Origin: Frigoribacterium faeni
Lineage (GTDB): Bacteria > Actinomycetota > Actinomycetes > Actinomycetales > Microbacteriaceae
Assembly: GCF_007988805.1 (NCBI RefSeq)
Contig: NZ_BJUV01000015.1
Coordinates: 1 to 64,000 of the forward strand
Direction of reading: 5' to 3'
Length of the DNA stretch: 64,000 nucleotides
The notes beneath the pieces were generated by a model. That model had not been told where the DNA came from. It saw only the letters and a program-made list of their open reading frames with translations, and did no database searches. The position numbers and the translations under genes were made by a program. Shown here piece after piece: positions 46,980 to 55,594 of this stretch; the stretch's first letter is position 1, and each line of letters opens with the position of its first letter.

Positions 46980-47039
46980 ATCGAGTGGTCCGACGATGCT
47001 CTTCCTCGTCGCGCGAAGAACATCTTCCGACCACTCGAT
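46980..47039. repeat. 60-bp hairpin element, copy 12
   Basis: Between divergent genes (lipoprotein leftward, small membrane protein rightward), 30 bases ahead of the lipoprotein start. Last copy to the right in this window. Confidence 0.86.
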
Positions 47040-47117
47040 CGGGTGGCGGCTTCGAACGCGATCCCCGACCTTCACCCTAGAGCCATCGGGCGGAAGAGGA
47101 CCCCCTAGTCTGTGCAC

Positions 47118-47417
47118 ATGACGAAGGCCGAGAAGCAGCTCATCGTGATCCTCAGCGTCACGGCCGTCTTCGCGATCGTCCTGATCGCCCTCGGACAGCC
47201 CATCGGCTGGCTGATGCTGATCTCGGGTGCGGGGTGCCTGACGTACTTCGGCCTGATGATCCGCAAGCGCCGGCGCGACGAGCAGTCGCCGACGAACGGC
47301 ACGGCGCCCGCGACCGACGCCGCACAGGCGACGGACGTCCCTCGTCGGACCGGCACCGCGCACCAGGACGCCGCCGCCCGCCCCGCCGACGAGCCCCGCT
47401 CCCCCTCCGCGAACTAG
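47118..47417 (+). CDS. Small two-span membrane protein
   Basis: 99 residues. Two hydrophobic spans (about 6-27 and 33-50: IVILSVTAVFAIVLIAL, then WLMLISGAGCLTYFG), a basic RKRRR stop-transfer and a Thr/Ala-rich tail of 45 residues in the cytoplasm. ATG at 47118; a GTG two codons earlier is possible. No family recognised. Confidence 0.62.
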   Translation: MTKAEKQLIVILSVTAVFAIVLIALGQPIGWLMLISGAGCLTYFGLMIRKRRRDEQSPTNGTAPATDAAQATDVPRRTGTAHQDAAARPADEPRSPSAN

Positions 47418-47541
47418 ACCGACCAGGGCACCACTCGACCCGGGCACGACTCGACCCGGGCACGACCCGGCCAGCTGTCCGAGCCACGGTCCGCGGCGCC
47501 GCACGCGCCACGGCCGGGACGACGACCCAGGCCACGGCGCA

Positions 47542-47625
47542 GCCCTCGGACCGCACGGCGGCCTCGGCCACGACTCGGCCCTCGGACCGCACGGCGGCCG
47601 GGGCCACGACTCAGCCCTCGGTCCG
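47542..47625. repeat. 36-bp tandem repeat running into a gene 3' end
   Basis: Units starting GCCCTCGGACCGCACGGCGG at 47542 and 47578, with a partial third at 47614 that lies inside the last codons of the leftward regulator gene (stop at 47611-47613). The copies are near identical over about 30 bases. The rest of the 193-base gap (47418-47610) is low-complexity GC repeat (GGGCACGACTCGACCC). Confidence 0.7.
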
Positions 47626-48450
47626 CACCGCGCGCACGTACCGGTACACCGTCGGCTCGGACACGCAGAGCGCCGAGGCCACCTGCGCGACGGCGCCCTT
47701 CAGCAGGAACAGCCCCGCGCGCTCGATCTCGCGCACGGCGGCGATCTTCTCGTCCGGGGTCATGCGCTGCGGGTCGACGCGCTGCGCCGCCACGATGCGC
47801 GCGACGCCGTCGAGGGCGAGCTCGTCGACGTTCATGCTCAGGCGCTCCGCGACCGTCGTGGGTGACGGGCCGACCGGGCCCGCGCCTCCTCGGCTCCCGC
47901 CCTTGACGAGACCCGTGGTCGCGGTGATCGCCTCGAGCAGGTCGCGGGCCCGGGTGAGCGGCTCGTCGTCGATGTTGATGCAGAGCATGCCGACCACCTC
48001 GCCGTCGGCGTCGCGGATGAAGAACGTCGACGAGCGGAACGTGCCGCCCGTGCGCGACTCCGCCAGGTAGTTGGCGAGGTAGTCCTGGTCGTCGTGCTCG
48101 TGGTTCTGCAGCACCTTCAGCACCAGGTCGGTCGCCGGACCGCCGACGCTGCGACCGCTCACGTGACCGTTCGTCAGGGCCACGATCGACCGGCTGAGGT
48201 CGCTCGTGTCGTGCAGCACCACCTCGGTGCGCGGACCGAGCAATTCGGCCAGGAAGTCCATCATCGGCAGATAGGGCCCGAACTCCGCACGCAGCACACG
48301 GCTGCGGTCGACCTCGGTCGCGCTGCCCGAAGCCCCGCCCGCCGCCGCGCCCGCCGCCGCGCCCACAGCCGCCGCGCCTGCCGCTGCGCCCTCAGCCGCC
48401 GCGCCCGCGGCCACCGCACCCGCGGCCGCCCCACCACCGTGATTCGTCAT
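47611..48450 (-). CDS. YheO/DauR-like PAS-HTH transcriptional regulator
   Basis: 279 residues. From about residue 53 (VLRAEFGPYLPMMDFLAELL) comes a YheO-type PAS domain with VVLHDTSDLSRSIVALTNGH and SSTFFIRDADGEVVGMLCIN, then a DNA-binding HTH at the C-terminus (EIERAGLFLLKGAVAQVASA then LCVSEPTVYRYV). DauR represses D-arginine catabolism genes in Pseudomonas. Here it is divergent from an amino-acid importer operon and probably regulates it. The first 48 residues are an unusual Ala/Gly repeat coded by a GCC-type microsatellite; the true start could be later, for instance a GTG close to VLRAEF. Confidence 0.83.
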   Translation of the reverse strand: MTNHGGGAAAGAVAAGAAAEGAAAGAAAVGAAAGAAAGGASGSATEVDRSRVLRAEFGPYLPMMDFLAELLGPRTEVVLHDTSDLSRSIVALTNGHVSGRSVGGPATDLVLKVLQNHEHDDQDYLANYLAESRTGGTFRSSTFFIRDADGEVVGMLCINIDDEPLTRARDLLEAITATTGLVKGGSRGGAGPVGPSPTTVAERLSMNVDELALDGVARIVAAQRVDPQRMTPDEKIAAVREIERAGLFLLKGAVAQVASALCVSEPTVYRYVRAVRTEG

Positions 48451-48470
48451 GCCCCCAGGGTACCGACGTG

Positions 48471-48500
48471 TGACCAGATCCTCGCACTGTGATAATTTCT
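48471..48500 (+). promoter_or_regulatory. Candidate promoter of the amino-acid transporter operon
   Basis: In the divergent gap, GATAAT at 48491-48496 with upstream TGT resembles an extended -10; TGACCA at 48471 is a possible but too close -35. The gap also holds GTGTGA/TCTCAC half-sites that could bind the DauR-like regulator. Suggestive only. Confidence 0.35.
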
Positions 48501-48561
48501 TCTCACGCTGCCTGACATCCGGCCAGCGCGATGACCGACGATGTTCACGAAAGGCTCGACC

Positions 48562-49536
48562 ATGACCCGATCCCGCTCCCGCTCCGCCCTCTGGGGCACC
48601 GTCGCCACGGGCGCCGTCCTGGCGCTGACCCTCACGGCGTGCGGCGGACCGAGCGCCCCGCAGCCGGGTGACGCCGGCGGCGGCTCCACCGACGACGCCT
48701 CGTCGTCGACCATCCCCGACACGAGCGCGCTGCTCGCCGGCGTCGAGGTGGACGACTCCCTGGCCGGGCAGGTCCCCGCCGACATCGCCGAGGCCGGCAC
48801 GCTGAACGTGGGCTCGTTCGTGCAGTCGCCGCCGAACAACTTCTACGCGGCCGACGGCTCGACGGTGATCGGCTCCGACCACGACCTGATCACGGCGATC
48901 GGCAGCAAGCTCGGCCTCGACGTCGAGTACCAGAACCAGGACTTCGGCTCGCTGATCACCGGCCTGCAGTCGGGTCGCGTCGACGTGACCATCGCGGCCA
49001 TGAACGACACCGCCGAGCGTCAGGAGGCGATCGACTTCGTCGACTACCTCACCTCGGGCATCACGCTGATGGTGCAGAAGGGCAACCCGGCCGACATCAC
49101 CGGCCCCGACACCCTCTGCGGCAAGTCGATCGCCGTCGTCACCGGCACGAGCCAGCAGGAGTTCGCCGAGGCGACCAGCACGCAGTGCGAGTCCGACGGC
49201 GGCGACCCCCTCGACATCACCGTGACCGACAGCGACAGCCAGAACCAGACCCAGCTGCGCACCGGCCGCATCGATGCGATCGTCAACGACCTGCCGAGCG
49301 CCGTCTACATCTCGAAGACGGCGCAGGACGGCGAGGCCTTCGAGGTCGTGCCCGGCGACGTCATCGACGGCGCGCCCTACGGCATCGGCGTCAACAAGGA
49401 CGACCCCGAGCTGCGCGACGCCATCGCCGCGGCCCTCGACTCGCTGATCGACGACGGCACCTACGGCGAGATCCTCGACGCCTGGGGCATCACCTCGGGC
49501 AGCGTCACCGAGGCGACCGTCAACGGCGGCGAGTAG
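48562..49536 (+). CDS. Polar amino-acid ABC transporter substrate-binding lipoprotein
   Basis: 324 residues. Start ATG at 48562 follows AAAGG; one seven codons earlier is possible. Lipobox LTLTAC with the Cys as anchor. SBP_bac_3 fold: [60 protein letters not shown] and [15 protein letters not shown]. Binds a polar amino acid outside. First gene of a five-gene operon with permease, ATPase, PLP enzyme and RidA. Confidence 0.92.
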   Translation: MTRSRSRSALWGTVATGAVLALTLTACGGPSAPQPGDAGGGSTDDASSSTIPDTSALLAGVEVDDSLAGQVPADIAEAGTLNVGSFVQSPPNNFYAADGSTVIGSDHDLITAIGSKLGLDVEYQNQDFGSLITGLQSGRVDVTIAAMNDTAERQEAIDFVDYLTSGITLMVQKGNPADITGPDTLCGKSIAVVTGTSQQEFAEATSTQCESDGGDPLDITVTDSDSQNQTQLRTGRIDAIVNDLPSAVYISKTAQDGEAFEVVPGDVIDGAPYGIGVNKDDPELRDAIAAALDSLIDDGTYGEILDAWGITSGSVTEATVNGGE

Positions 49537-50529
49537 GTGGCGACCGGACGACCGACGGGCGCCGGCACGGGGGCGGGCGCCGACGTCGGAGACGCGACCC
49601 GCGCCTCCTCGGCTCCCCGTCAGCTGCTCCCCCAGGTCCGCCTCAAGCACTGGGGCCGGTGGATCAGCGCCGCCGTCATCGTGGTGCTGCTGGTCGCGCT
49701 GGTCTACGGGGCGTCGCAGGGCGACATCTCGTACCGCGACATCCCGTACTACCTGGTCTCGCCGATCATCCTGCAGGGCCTCGTCGGCACCATCGTGCTG
49801 GCCGTGGCCGCGCAGGTGAGCGCGATCGTCATCGGCGTCGTCATCGCCCTGATGCGCATCTCGAAGAACCCGGTGGCGCAGGCGTTCGCGTCCGGCTACA
49901 CCTGGCTGTTCCGCGGGCTGCCCGTGCTGCTGCAGATCCTGCTCTGGTACAACCTGGCGCTGATCTTCCCGCGGCTGCAGCTCGGGGTGCCGTTCACCGA
50001 CGTCGTGTTCGTCGACGTCAGCACGAACGACATCATGACCACGTTCGTCGCGGCGTTCCTCGGCCTCGCCCTCAACGAGAGCGCGTACATGGCCGAGATC
50101 GTCCGCGCGGGGTTGAAGAGCGTCGACCGCGGTCAGATCGAGGCCGCGCAGTCGATCGGCCAGACCCCGATGCAGCGCATGTCCCGCATCGTGCTGCCGC
50201 AGGCGATGCGGATCATCATCCCGCCGACCGGCAACGACTTCATCAACATGCTGAAGGGCACGGCGATGGCGTCGGTGATCGGCTATCTCGAGCTGATCAA
50301 GGCCGCGAACAACATCGCGTCGTTCAACCTCCAGGTGATGGAGACCCTGATCGCCGCGGCCATCTGGTACATGGTCATCGTCAGCGTCGCGAGCGTCGGC
50401 CAGTTCTACCTGGAGCGCGGCTTCGACCGACAGGACCGCCGCCCCGGCGGTCCGCCGAACGCGCGCGCCCTGCGCCGCAGAGTCGCCGCCGACCTCGGCC
50501 GCGCACCCCTCGTGAGGAGCACCCCATGA
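49537..50529 (+). CDS. Polar amino-acid ABC transporter permease
   Basis: 330 residues from a GTG directly behind the preceding stop. A 40-residue hydrophilic N-terminus carries the in-frame oligomer peptide DATRASSAP. Five or six spans follow with the EAA loop [20 protein letters not shown] and [11 protein letters not shown]-like [15 protein letters not shown], both typical of HisM/GlnP-type permeases. One permease gene only, so the channel is probably a homodimer. Confidence 0.92.
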   Translation: MATGRPTGAGTGAGADVGDATRASSAPRQLLPQVRLKHWGRWISAAVIVVLLVALVYGASQGDISYRDIPYYLVSPIILQGLVGTIVLAVAAQVSAIVIGVVIALMRISKNPVAQAFASGYTWLFRGLPVLLQILLWYNLALIFPRLQLGVPFTDVVFVDVSTNDIMTTFVAAFLGLALNESAYMAEIVRAGLKSVDRGQIEAAQSIGQTPMQRMSRIVLPQAMRIIIPPTGNDFINMLKGTAMASVIGYLELIKAANNIASFNLQVMETLIAAAIWYMVIVSVASVGQFYLERGFDRQDRRPGGPPNARALRRRVAADLGRAPLVRSTP

Positions 50530-51341
50530 CCGCGACGACGGCGACGACATCAGGAGGCGCGGGTCGCGACGGCAACGCCGCCCCCGTCCTCGAGGCCATC
50601 GGCATCGGCAAGTCGTACGGCAGCCACGAGGTGCTCCGCGACGTCTCGATGACGGTGCGCAGCGGCGAGGTGGTCTGCATCATCGGCCCGTCGGGAGCCG
50701 GCAAGTCGACGTTCCTCCGCACCCTGAACCGGCTGGAGGAGCCCGACACCGGCGAGGTCTGGGTCGGAGGCGAGCCGATGGGCTTCGAGCTCCGCGACGG
50801 GAGGCTGCACGAGCTCAGCGAACGCCGGCTCTCGGCGCAGCGGGCGCGCACCGGCATGGTGTTCCAGCACTTCAACCTGTTCCCCCATCTGACCGTGCTC
50901 GGCAACATCGTCGAGGGTCCGGTGCGGGTGCAGAGGCGGAATGCGAAGGAGGCGCGGGCCGAGGCCGTCGAGATCCTCCAGCGGGTGGGACTCGGCGACA
51001 AGGTCGACGCCTACCCGGGCCAGCTCTCGGGCGGGCAGCGGCAGCGGGTCGCGATCGCGCGGGCCGTCGCGATGAAGCCGCTGTTCCTGCTGTTCGACGA
51101 GCCGACCTCGGCGCTCGACCCCGAGCTGGTCGGCGAGGTGCTCAAGGTGATGGGCGATCTGGCCCGTGACGGGATGACGATGCTCGTCGTGACGCACGAG
51201 ATCCAGTTCGCCCGCGAGGTCGCCGACCGGGTGGTCTTCATGGCGGACGGCGGGATCGTCGAGCAGGGTCCGGTCGAGCAGGTGCTCGGTGCGCCGCGGG
51301 AGGCGCGCACGAAGCAGTTCCTGCAGCGGGTGCTCTCGTGA
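50526..51341 (+). CDS. Polar amino-acid ABC transporter ATP-binding protein
   Basis: 271 residues. Walker [11 protein letters not shown]-loop [12 protein letters not shown], signature [14 protein letters not shown], Walker [14 protein letters not shown] and H-loop VVTHE are all intact, in GlnQ/HisP form. The first 20 residues contain the oligomer peptide SGGAGRD. ATGA overlap with the permease; GTGA overlap with the next gene. Confidence 0.94.
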   Translation: MTATTATTSGGAGRDGNAAPVLEAIGIGKSYGSHEVLRDVSMTVRSGEVVCIIGPSGAGKSTFLRTLNRLEEPDTGEVWVGGEPMGFELRDGRLHELSERRLSAQRARTGMVFQHFNLFPHLTVLGNIVEGPVRVQRRNAKEARAEAVEILQRVGLGDKVDAYPGQLSGGQRQRVAIARAVAMKPLFLLFDEPTSALDPELVGEVLKVMGDLARDGMTMLVVTHEIQFAREVADRVVFMADGGIVEQGPVEQVLGAPREARTKQFLQRVLS

Positions 51342-52477
51342 CGGCGGACGCCGGCACGGGCTCGTCGCTCGACGCCTACCTCGCGTCGTTCGCCGAGCCC
51401 GTCGGCTACCTCAACTTCGGCAGCTACGGTCCGCCGTCGCGGGTGGTGATCGACACGATCACGCGGCTGGCGACGGCGGCGAGCGCCGGGGTCCCCTCGT
51501 CGGGCCTGCACGCCGAGGACGAACGCGCCCTCGCGGCGGTCTCGCGTCTCTCCGGGTTCGACCGCAGCGGCGTCGTGCTGGCGAGCAGCACCTCCCTGGG
51601 GCTGATGCAGGTCGCGTTCGGTCTGCCCCGCGGCGAGGTGCTGGTGAGCGGTGCCGAGTTCCCGTCGAACCTCTACGCCTGGTGGCGGTCCGAGGAGGCG
51701 GGGCTCACCACGGTGCGCACCCTGCCTCCGGTCCCCGGCCGACCGCTGGCGCCGGTGACGCCGGAGCGCGTGGCCGACGCCGTCGGTCCGGACACCGTGG
51801 CCGTCGCCATGAGCGCGGTCGACTTCCGCACGGGTGCCGTCGCCGACCTGGCGGGTCTCCGCGAGGCGGTGGGCGACCGTCTGCTCGTGGTCGACGGCAT
51901 CCAGGGCTTCGGCGTGATCGAGGCCGACTGGACGCTCGCCGACGCGCTGGTCGTGGGCGGTCAGAAGTGGTTGCGCGCGGGCTGGGGCACGGGTTTCGTC
52001 GCGTTGTCCCCGCGGGCGCTGGACCGGCTGCGGCCGGTGCTCGGCGGCTGGACCGGGGTGGAGGGGGCGTCCCGGTACGACGGGTCGCCGCATGCGCCGT
52101 TGCCGGGGGCGCAGCGTCTGTCGGTGACGAACGGGTCGCCGTTCGCGTCGGGGGCGCTGGCCGCGGCGCTGTCGCAGGTGGAGTCGGTCGGGGTCGGCAT
52201 GATCGCGTCCCGGATCGGCGACACGGCGGGGGCCCTGATCGAGCGGCTCGAGGAGGCCGGGGTGCCGGTGCTCTCGCCGGTCGCTCGGGAGGAGCGGGCC
52301 GGCATCGTCGTGGCGGGTGCGCCGTCGGGCTCGGCGGCCTCGCTCGGTGCTCGGCTCGAGGCGGCCGGTGTGACGGCGACGATCCACGGCGACGACCGGG
52401 TGCGCCTGAGCGTGCACGCGACGACCACTCCGGCTGCGCTCGACGCGGCTCTGACCGTCCTGGGAGGACGCGCATGA
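51338..52477 (+). CDS. Class V aminotransferase-fold PLP enzyme
   Basis: 379 residues. The fold-type I class V layout is visible: an N-terminal [17 protein letters not shown] segment, [17 protein letters not shown] in the cofactor phosphate region, [15 protein letters not shown] with the Asp/Gln that contact PLP, and the Lys of [19 protein letters not shown] that forms the Schiff base. Relatives include aminotransferases, cysteine desulfurases and isopenicillin-N-epimerase-like racemases. It follows an importer and precedes RidA, so it probably attacks the imported amino acid and makes an enamine/imine. Substrate unknown. Confidence 0.88.
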   Translation: MTADAGTGSSLDAYLASFAEPVGYLNFGSYGPPSRVVIDTITRLATAASAGVPSSGLHAEDERALAAVSRLSGFDRSGVVLASSTSLGLMQVAFGLPRGEVLVSGAEFPSNLYAWWRSEEAGLTTVRTLPPVPGRPLAPVTPERVADAVGPDTVAVAMSAVDFRTGAVADLAGLREAVGDRLLVVDGIQGFGVIEADWTLADALVVGGQKWLRAGWGTGFVALSPRALDRLRPVLGGWTGVEGASRYDGSPHAPLPGAQRLSVTNGSPFASGALAAALSQVESVGVGMIASRIGDTAGALIERLEEAGVPVLSPVAREERAGIVVAGAPSGSAASLGARLEAAGVTATIHGDDRVRLSVHATTTPAALDAALTVLGGRA

Positions 52478-52878
52478 CCCTGTCTCCTGATTCCGTCCGC
52501 GCGGTGCACACCGAGGCGGCTCCGGCCGCGATCGGGCCCTATTCGCAGGCCGTCCGGGTCGGGGACCTCGTCTTCGTCTCGGGGCAGCTGCCGATCGATC
52601 CGGTCTCGGGCGAGTTCGCGGGTCCGGGGGTCGCCGAGGAGGCGCGCCAGTCGCTCCGGAACGGGGCGGCGATCCTCGAGGCGGCCGGCTCGGGCATCGG
52701 CCAGGTCGTGAAGACGACGGTGCTGCTGGCCGACATCGCGGACTTCGCGGTGGTGAACGAGGTCTACGCCGAGGTGTTCTCGGGCGGGGTGCTGCCGGCG
52801 CGGGCCGCCTACCAGGTGGCGGCGCTGCCGAAGGGGGCCCGGGTCGAGATCGAGTTCGTGGGGGCGGTCGTCGCCTGA
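52474..52878 (+). CDS. ridA: RidA family enamine/imine deaminase
   Basis: 134 residues, the usual length. Motifs [20 protein letters not shown], a central [15 protein letters not shown] and the Arg in [21 protein letters not shown] near position 106 that contacts the substrate. RidA hydrolyses reactive 2-aminoacrylate-type intermediates made by PLP enzymes, which fits its place right after the class V enzyme. ATG overlaps the preceding stop (ATGA) and has GGGAGG upstream. End of the operon; microsatellite CGGGCT/CGGGTT follows. Confidence 0.92.
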   Translation: MTLSPDSVRAVHTEAAPAAIGPYSQAVRVGDLVFVSGQLPIDPVSGEFAGPGVAEEARQSLRNGAAILEAAGSGIGQVVKTTVLLADIADFAVVNEVYAEVFSGGVLPARAAYQVAALPKGARVEIEFVGAVVA

Positions 52879-52981
52879 GGGGGGGGCCGGGCTCGGGTTC
52901 GGGGTCGGGCTCGGGCTCTGGGTCGTGCCCGGCGCGGCTCCGCCGGGTGACACGGGCGCCTGGCCGCCCTATCCTCAGCCC

Positions 52982-53269
52982 ATGGAGTCTTCGACGACGC
53001 GGCGGTCGAGCCTGGCCCGTCTGGGCGTCGTGCTCGGGGTGTTCGGCGTCGTCGCTGGTGTCGCGTCGGTGCTGATCCAGGACATGGCGTTCCGGTCGGC
53101 CGGTTCGACCGCGGTGTACACGTCGGAGCAGCCGTTCGACTGGTTCGCGTTCTCGCTCACCGTCTCCGCTGTGCTGATCCTCGCCGCCCTGGTGGCCGTC
53201 GCCGTCGCTGCGGTGATCGCCTCCGTGCTGCTCGTCCGCTGGGCCCGCCGCTCGCGCGAAGCGGCTTGA
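52982..53269 (+). CDS. Small two-span membrane protein
   Basis: 95 residues. Two hydrophobic segments (about 13-34 and 57-86) with a short outside loop (AFRSAGSTAVYTSEQPF). Start ATG at 52982; a GTG at 52925 would add 19 residues. No recognised family. Between RidA and another membrane protein, both co-directional. Confidence 0.6.
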   Translation: MESSTTRRSSLARLGVVLGVFGVVAGVASVLIQDMAFRSAGSTAVYTSEQPFDWFAFSLTVSAVLILAALVAVAVAAVIASVLLVRWARRSREAA

Positions 53270-53331
53270 CACCGCCGAGACCGTCCGCGCTGGAGTGGAT
53301 GGACGGCGCTCGACAGAATCGACGACACGAC

Positions 53332-54033
53332 GTGACCCCACCCGACCACCAGCCGGCCCCGTCGCGGGAGGTGCCGTTCGGTGGTCTCCCGCACCCGCGC
53401 CTCCCTGTCTTCCGGGCTCCTGACGGCGAGTGGTACGTGGACCGCGACGGGCTCGGGCCGGGGAGCGAGCGGCGCTGGCGGGCGGCGTTCGATGCGGCGA
53501 CCGTCCGTCGACGGAGGCTTCTGGCTGGGCTCGGGGTCGTGCTCCGCTCGGTGCTGCTGGCGGTCGCCTGCGCGTCGGCCGGCGCGTTGGTCGGTGTCGT
53601 CGTCGGTGGGTCGGGCGTGCTGCCCGGGGTCGGAACTCGGGGCGCGGACTTCGCGTCGGCCGGTGATCCGACGGGGGTGATCGTCGGGGGTGCGCTGGGG
53701 CTGCTGGTCGGGATCGGGGTGGCGATCGGGGTGATGCTGGCGACGCAGCCGGACGGGGCGCCGGGGCCTGTGGTGAGGGTCCCCGAGGAGGTGCTGGTCG
53801 CCGACGTGGACGGCCCGCCTCCGCGACGTGTCTGGCTCTGGAGCACGGCGTTGGACGCCGAGGCGACGGCTCGTCGGACGATCGGGTACGAGGTGGAGGT
53901 GGAGCGTCCGGCCCAGGCGGCGTCGGCTGCTCGGGCGCGTGCTCGCTATGCCGCGATCTACGGGGCCTCCGTCGAGGCGGCGCGTGATCTCGGGATCCCG
54001 CCGCGAGCGCCGGCGATCCCGCTCGAGCCGTAG
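53332..54033 (+). CDS. Membrane protein of unknown function
   Basis: 233 residues if started at GTG 53332; ATG 53299 (11 codons earlier) is equally possible. A cytoplasmic N-terminus containing PDGEWYVDRDGLGPG is followed by two spans (about 61-85 and 112-134), then a soluble C-terminal part with EVLVADVDGPPPRRVWLWS and an Ala/Arg-rich helix. No known domain. Gly-rich repeats after the stop (GGGGCGGGTC) lead into the noncoding repeat region. Confidence 0.65.
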   Translation: MTPPDHQPAPSREVPFGGLPHPRLPVFRAPDGEWYVDRDGLGPGSERRWRAAFDAATVRRRRLLAGLGVVLRSVLLAVACASAGALVGVVVGGSGVLPGVGTRGADFASAGDPTGVIVGGALGLLVGIGVAIGVMLATQPDGAPGPVVRVPEEVLVADVDGPPPRRVWLWSTALDAEATARRTIGYEVEVERPAQAASAARARARYAAIYGASVEAARDLGIPPRAPAIPLEP

Positions 54034-54101
54034 GCGGGGCGGGTCGGGGCGGGGCGGGTCAGGGCGGGTCGGGGCGCTGTAGCCCGGGCCCCTGCTGTGC
54101 A

Positions 54102-54439
54102 GGGTGGCTGCAACGCTCGCGAGCTATTACGCATCGATGCGGAGGAACCGTGCGCCGAGTGCCGCGTCCGGCGACTGTCTGCCGTAGCGGTGACGTGTCG
54201 GGTGACCGCCTTCCGCGCCCGTGCCGTGCCGTGCCGTGCCGTGCCGTGCCGTGCGGGGTGGCTGCATCGCTCGCGAGCTATTACGCATCGATGCGTAGAA
54301 ACCGCACGGCGAGTGCCGAATCCGGTGGCTGCATGCCGCAGCGGTGCCGTGTCGGGTGACCGCCTTCCGCGCCCGTGCCGTGCCGTGCCGTGCCGTGCCG
54401 GGTGACTGCATCGCTCGCGAACTATTACGCATCGATGCG
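54102..54439. repeat. Tandem about 150-bp repeat with TACGCATCGATGCGTA palindrome
   Basis: Three units start GGGTGGCTGCA or similar at 54102, 54256 and 54400 (periods 154 and 144). Each contains GCTCGCGAGCTATTACGCAT followed by the palindromic core CGCATCGATGCG (54130-54141, 54282-54297 extended to a 16-base perfect palindrome, 54428-54439). Units 1 and 2 end in GTGCC runs (six copies at 54221, five at 54375). The short open frames across this region are products of the repeat, so I see no gene between 54034 and 54849. Confidence 0.75.
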
Positions 54440-54531
54440 GAGGAGCCGAACGGCGAGTGCCGCATCCGGTGACAGCCTGCAATGTCGGTGCAGGGCCGAG
54501 TGTCTGTGCTCCGCGACCGTGCCGGGTCAGG

Positions 54532-54627
54532 CCACCGCATCCCGCCCGCGCCGCGCCGAGTCACCGCATCCCGCCCGCGCCGCGTCGAGTCACCGCATCC
54601 CGCCCGCGCCGCGTCGAGTCACTGCAT
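54532..54627. repeat. 29-bp tandem repeat
   Basis: A little over three copies of a 29-base unit beginning TCACCGCATCCCGCCCGCGC (unit starts at 54561, 54590 and 54619, with a variant first copy). Directly next to the palindrome array. No coding or known regulatory role. Confidence 0.72.
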
Positions 54628-54640
54628 CCCGCACCAGCTG

Positions 54641-54658
54641 TTACGCATAGACGCGTAA
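54641..54658. repeat. Fourth palindrome, TTACGC-N6-GCGTAA
   Basis: TTACGCATAGACGCGTAA has perfect 6-base arms and shares TTACGCAT with the three palindromes to its left. The spacer differs (ATAGAC). It closes the repeat region; about 190 bases further on begins the next gene. Confidence 0.6.
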
Positions 54659-54849
54659 TAGCCGCAGACCGATGGCGCGCCTCCCCGGAGGCCTCACCGG
54701 CCGCGGAGACGAGCTGCTCGCCCGTCCCACTCGAGGACTGAGCCGTCCGTCGGAACGAGGGCGTCGCGCCGCCGAATCCGTCCGCGAGGACGACCCCGCT
54801 GCGACCTGCGGACGACGAGGTCGGCGGCGGATCTCTCTAGCGTCGAACC

Positions 54850-55380
54850 ATGACCCTCACCCCCGCTGTCAGCGCCGACGTCGACCCGAGCCCGACCACG
54901 GCGACGCCGACGCCGACGCCGACGACACGGAAGCAGTCGACGCTGCTCTCCGTCCTGCCCTGGACGACGGCGTGGGGAGGCGCGGCGGCGGTCTGCCTGG
55001 TGCCCATCGGCTTCGCACTCGTCGCGCTGGTCTTCTCGGGTTCGGCCGAGGGGCTGCAGGTCCTCGCGGTCGCCTACCCCGTGATGCTCGGCGGCGCGCT
55101 GGCGCTCTGGTTCTACGGGCTGGTGGCGGGCCTCCTCGCGGGTCTGCCTGACTGGCTGCTGCGGAGGCGGCCGGAGCTGCGCCTCCTCGGTGCCGTGCTC
55201 GCGGTCGTGGTCATCACGGTGATGGTGACGGTGCCGTGGGCGATCGTGGTGACCAAGGTGACCGACCTGTCGTGGCTGTCGCCGACCGGCGTCTCGTCGT
55301 CCGCGACCGTCGCGGCGGCCGCGGCGCTCGCGACGACGGTGGTGGTGGCGCTGCAGCGACGGAGGGCCCGCCGGGTTTGA
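54850..55380 (+). CDS. Four-span membrane protein of unknown function
   Basis: 176 residues. Pro/Thr-rich N-terminus (TATPTPTPTT), then four hydrophobic segments (about 40-62, 71-97, 110-133, 145-166) and a basic end RRRARRV. ATG at 54850. Downstream, 55381-55594 is a 214-base gap with an AT-richer patch (GAGAAAATTAGCTGG at 55449) that may contain the promoter of the next gene; nothing coding seen there. Confidence 0.62.
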   Translation: MTLTPAVSADVDPSPTTATPTPTPTTRKQSTLLSVLPWTTAWGGAAAVCLVPIGFALVALVFSGSAEGLQVLAVAYPVMLGGALALWFYGLVAGLLAGLPDWLLRRRPELRLLGAVLAVVVITVMVTVPWAIVVTKVTDLSWLSPTGVSSSATVAAAAALATTVVVALQRRRARRV

Positions 55381-55594
55381 TGCCGCTCCAGACCCGGCCC
55401 GTCGAGATCGGTTCCGACCTCGACGCATCGGGCGACCACCGCGCGGGGAGAAAATTAGCTGGCTTGTCGAGTCGGCCTTGTGCGAGGATCAGTCATTTCC
55501 ATCGGCGCCGCTGAAGCTGAGCCGATGAATCGACTCCTCGTCGCGCCCGTGCGATGAGCCAGATGACGGCGATGACGCTGTGATGGAGCCTCCG

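Noticed and set aside
48562-52878. Calling the amino-acid operon a D-arginine (dau) locus
   Set aside because: Only the regulator resembles DauR; the dauA flavoprotein dehydrogenase and dauB are absent.
54102-54658. Possible CRISPR array
   Set aside because: Repeat periods (about 150, 29) and lack of unique spacers do not fit; no cas genes nearby.
54097-54741. Short open frames in the palindrome/tandem-repeat region
   Set aside because: They simply translate the repeats (MPCRAVPCRA-type runs) in several frames, with no ribosome-binding site.
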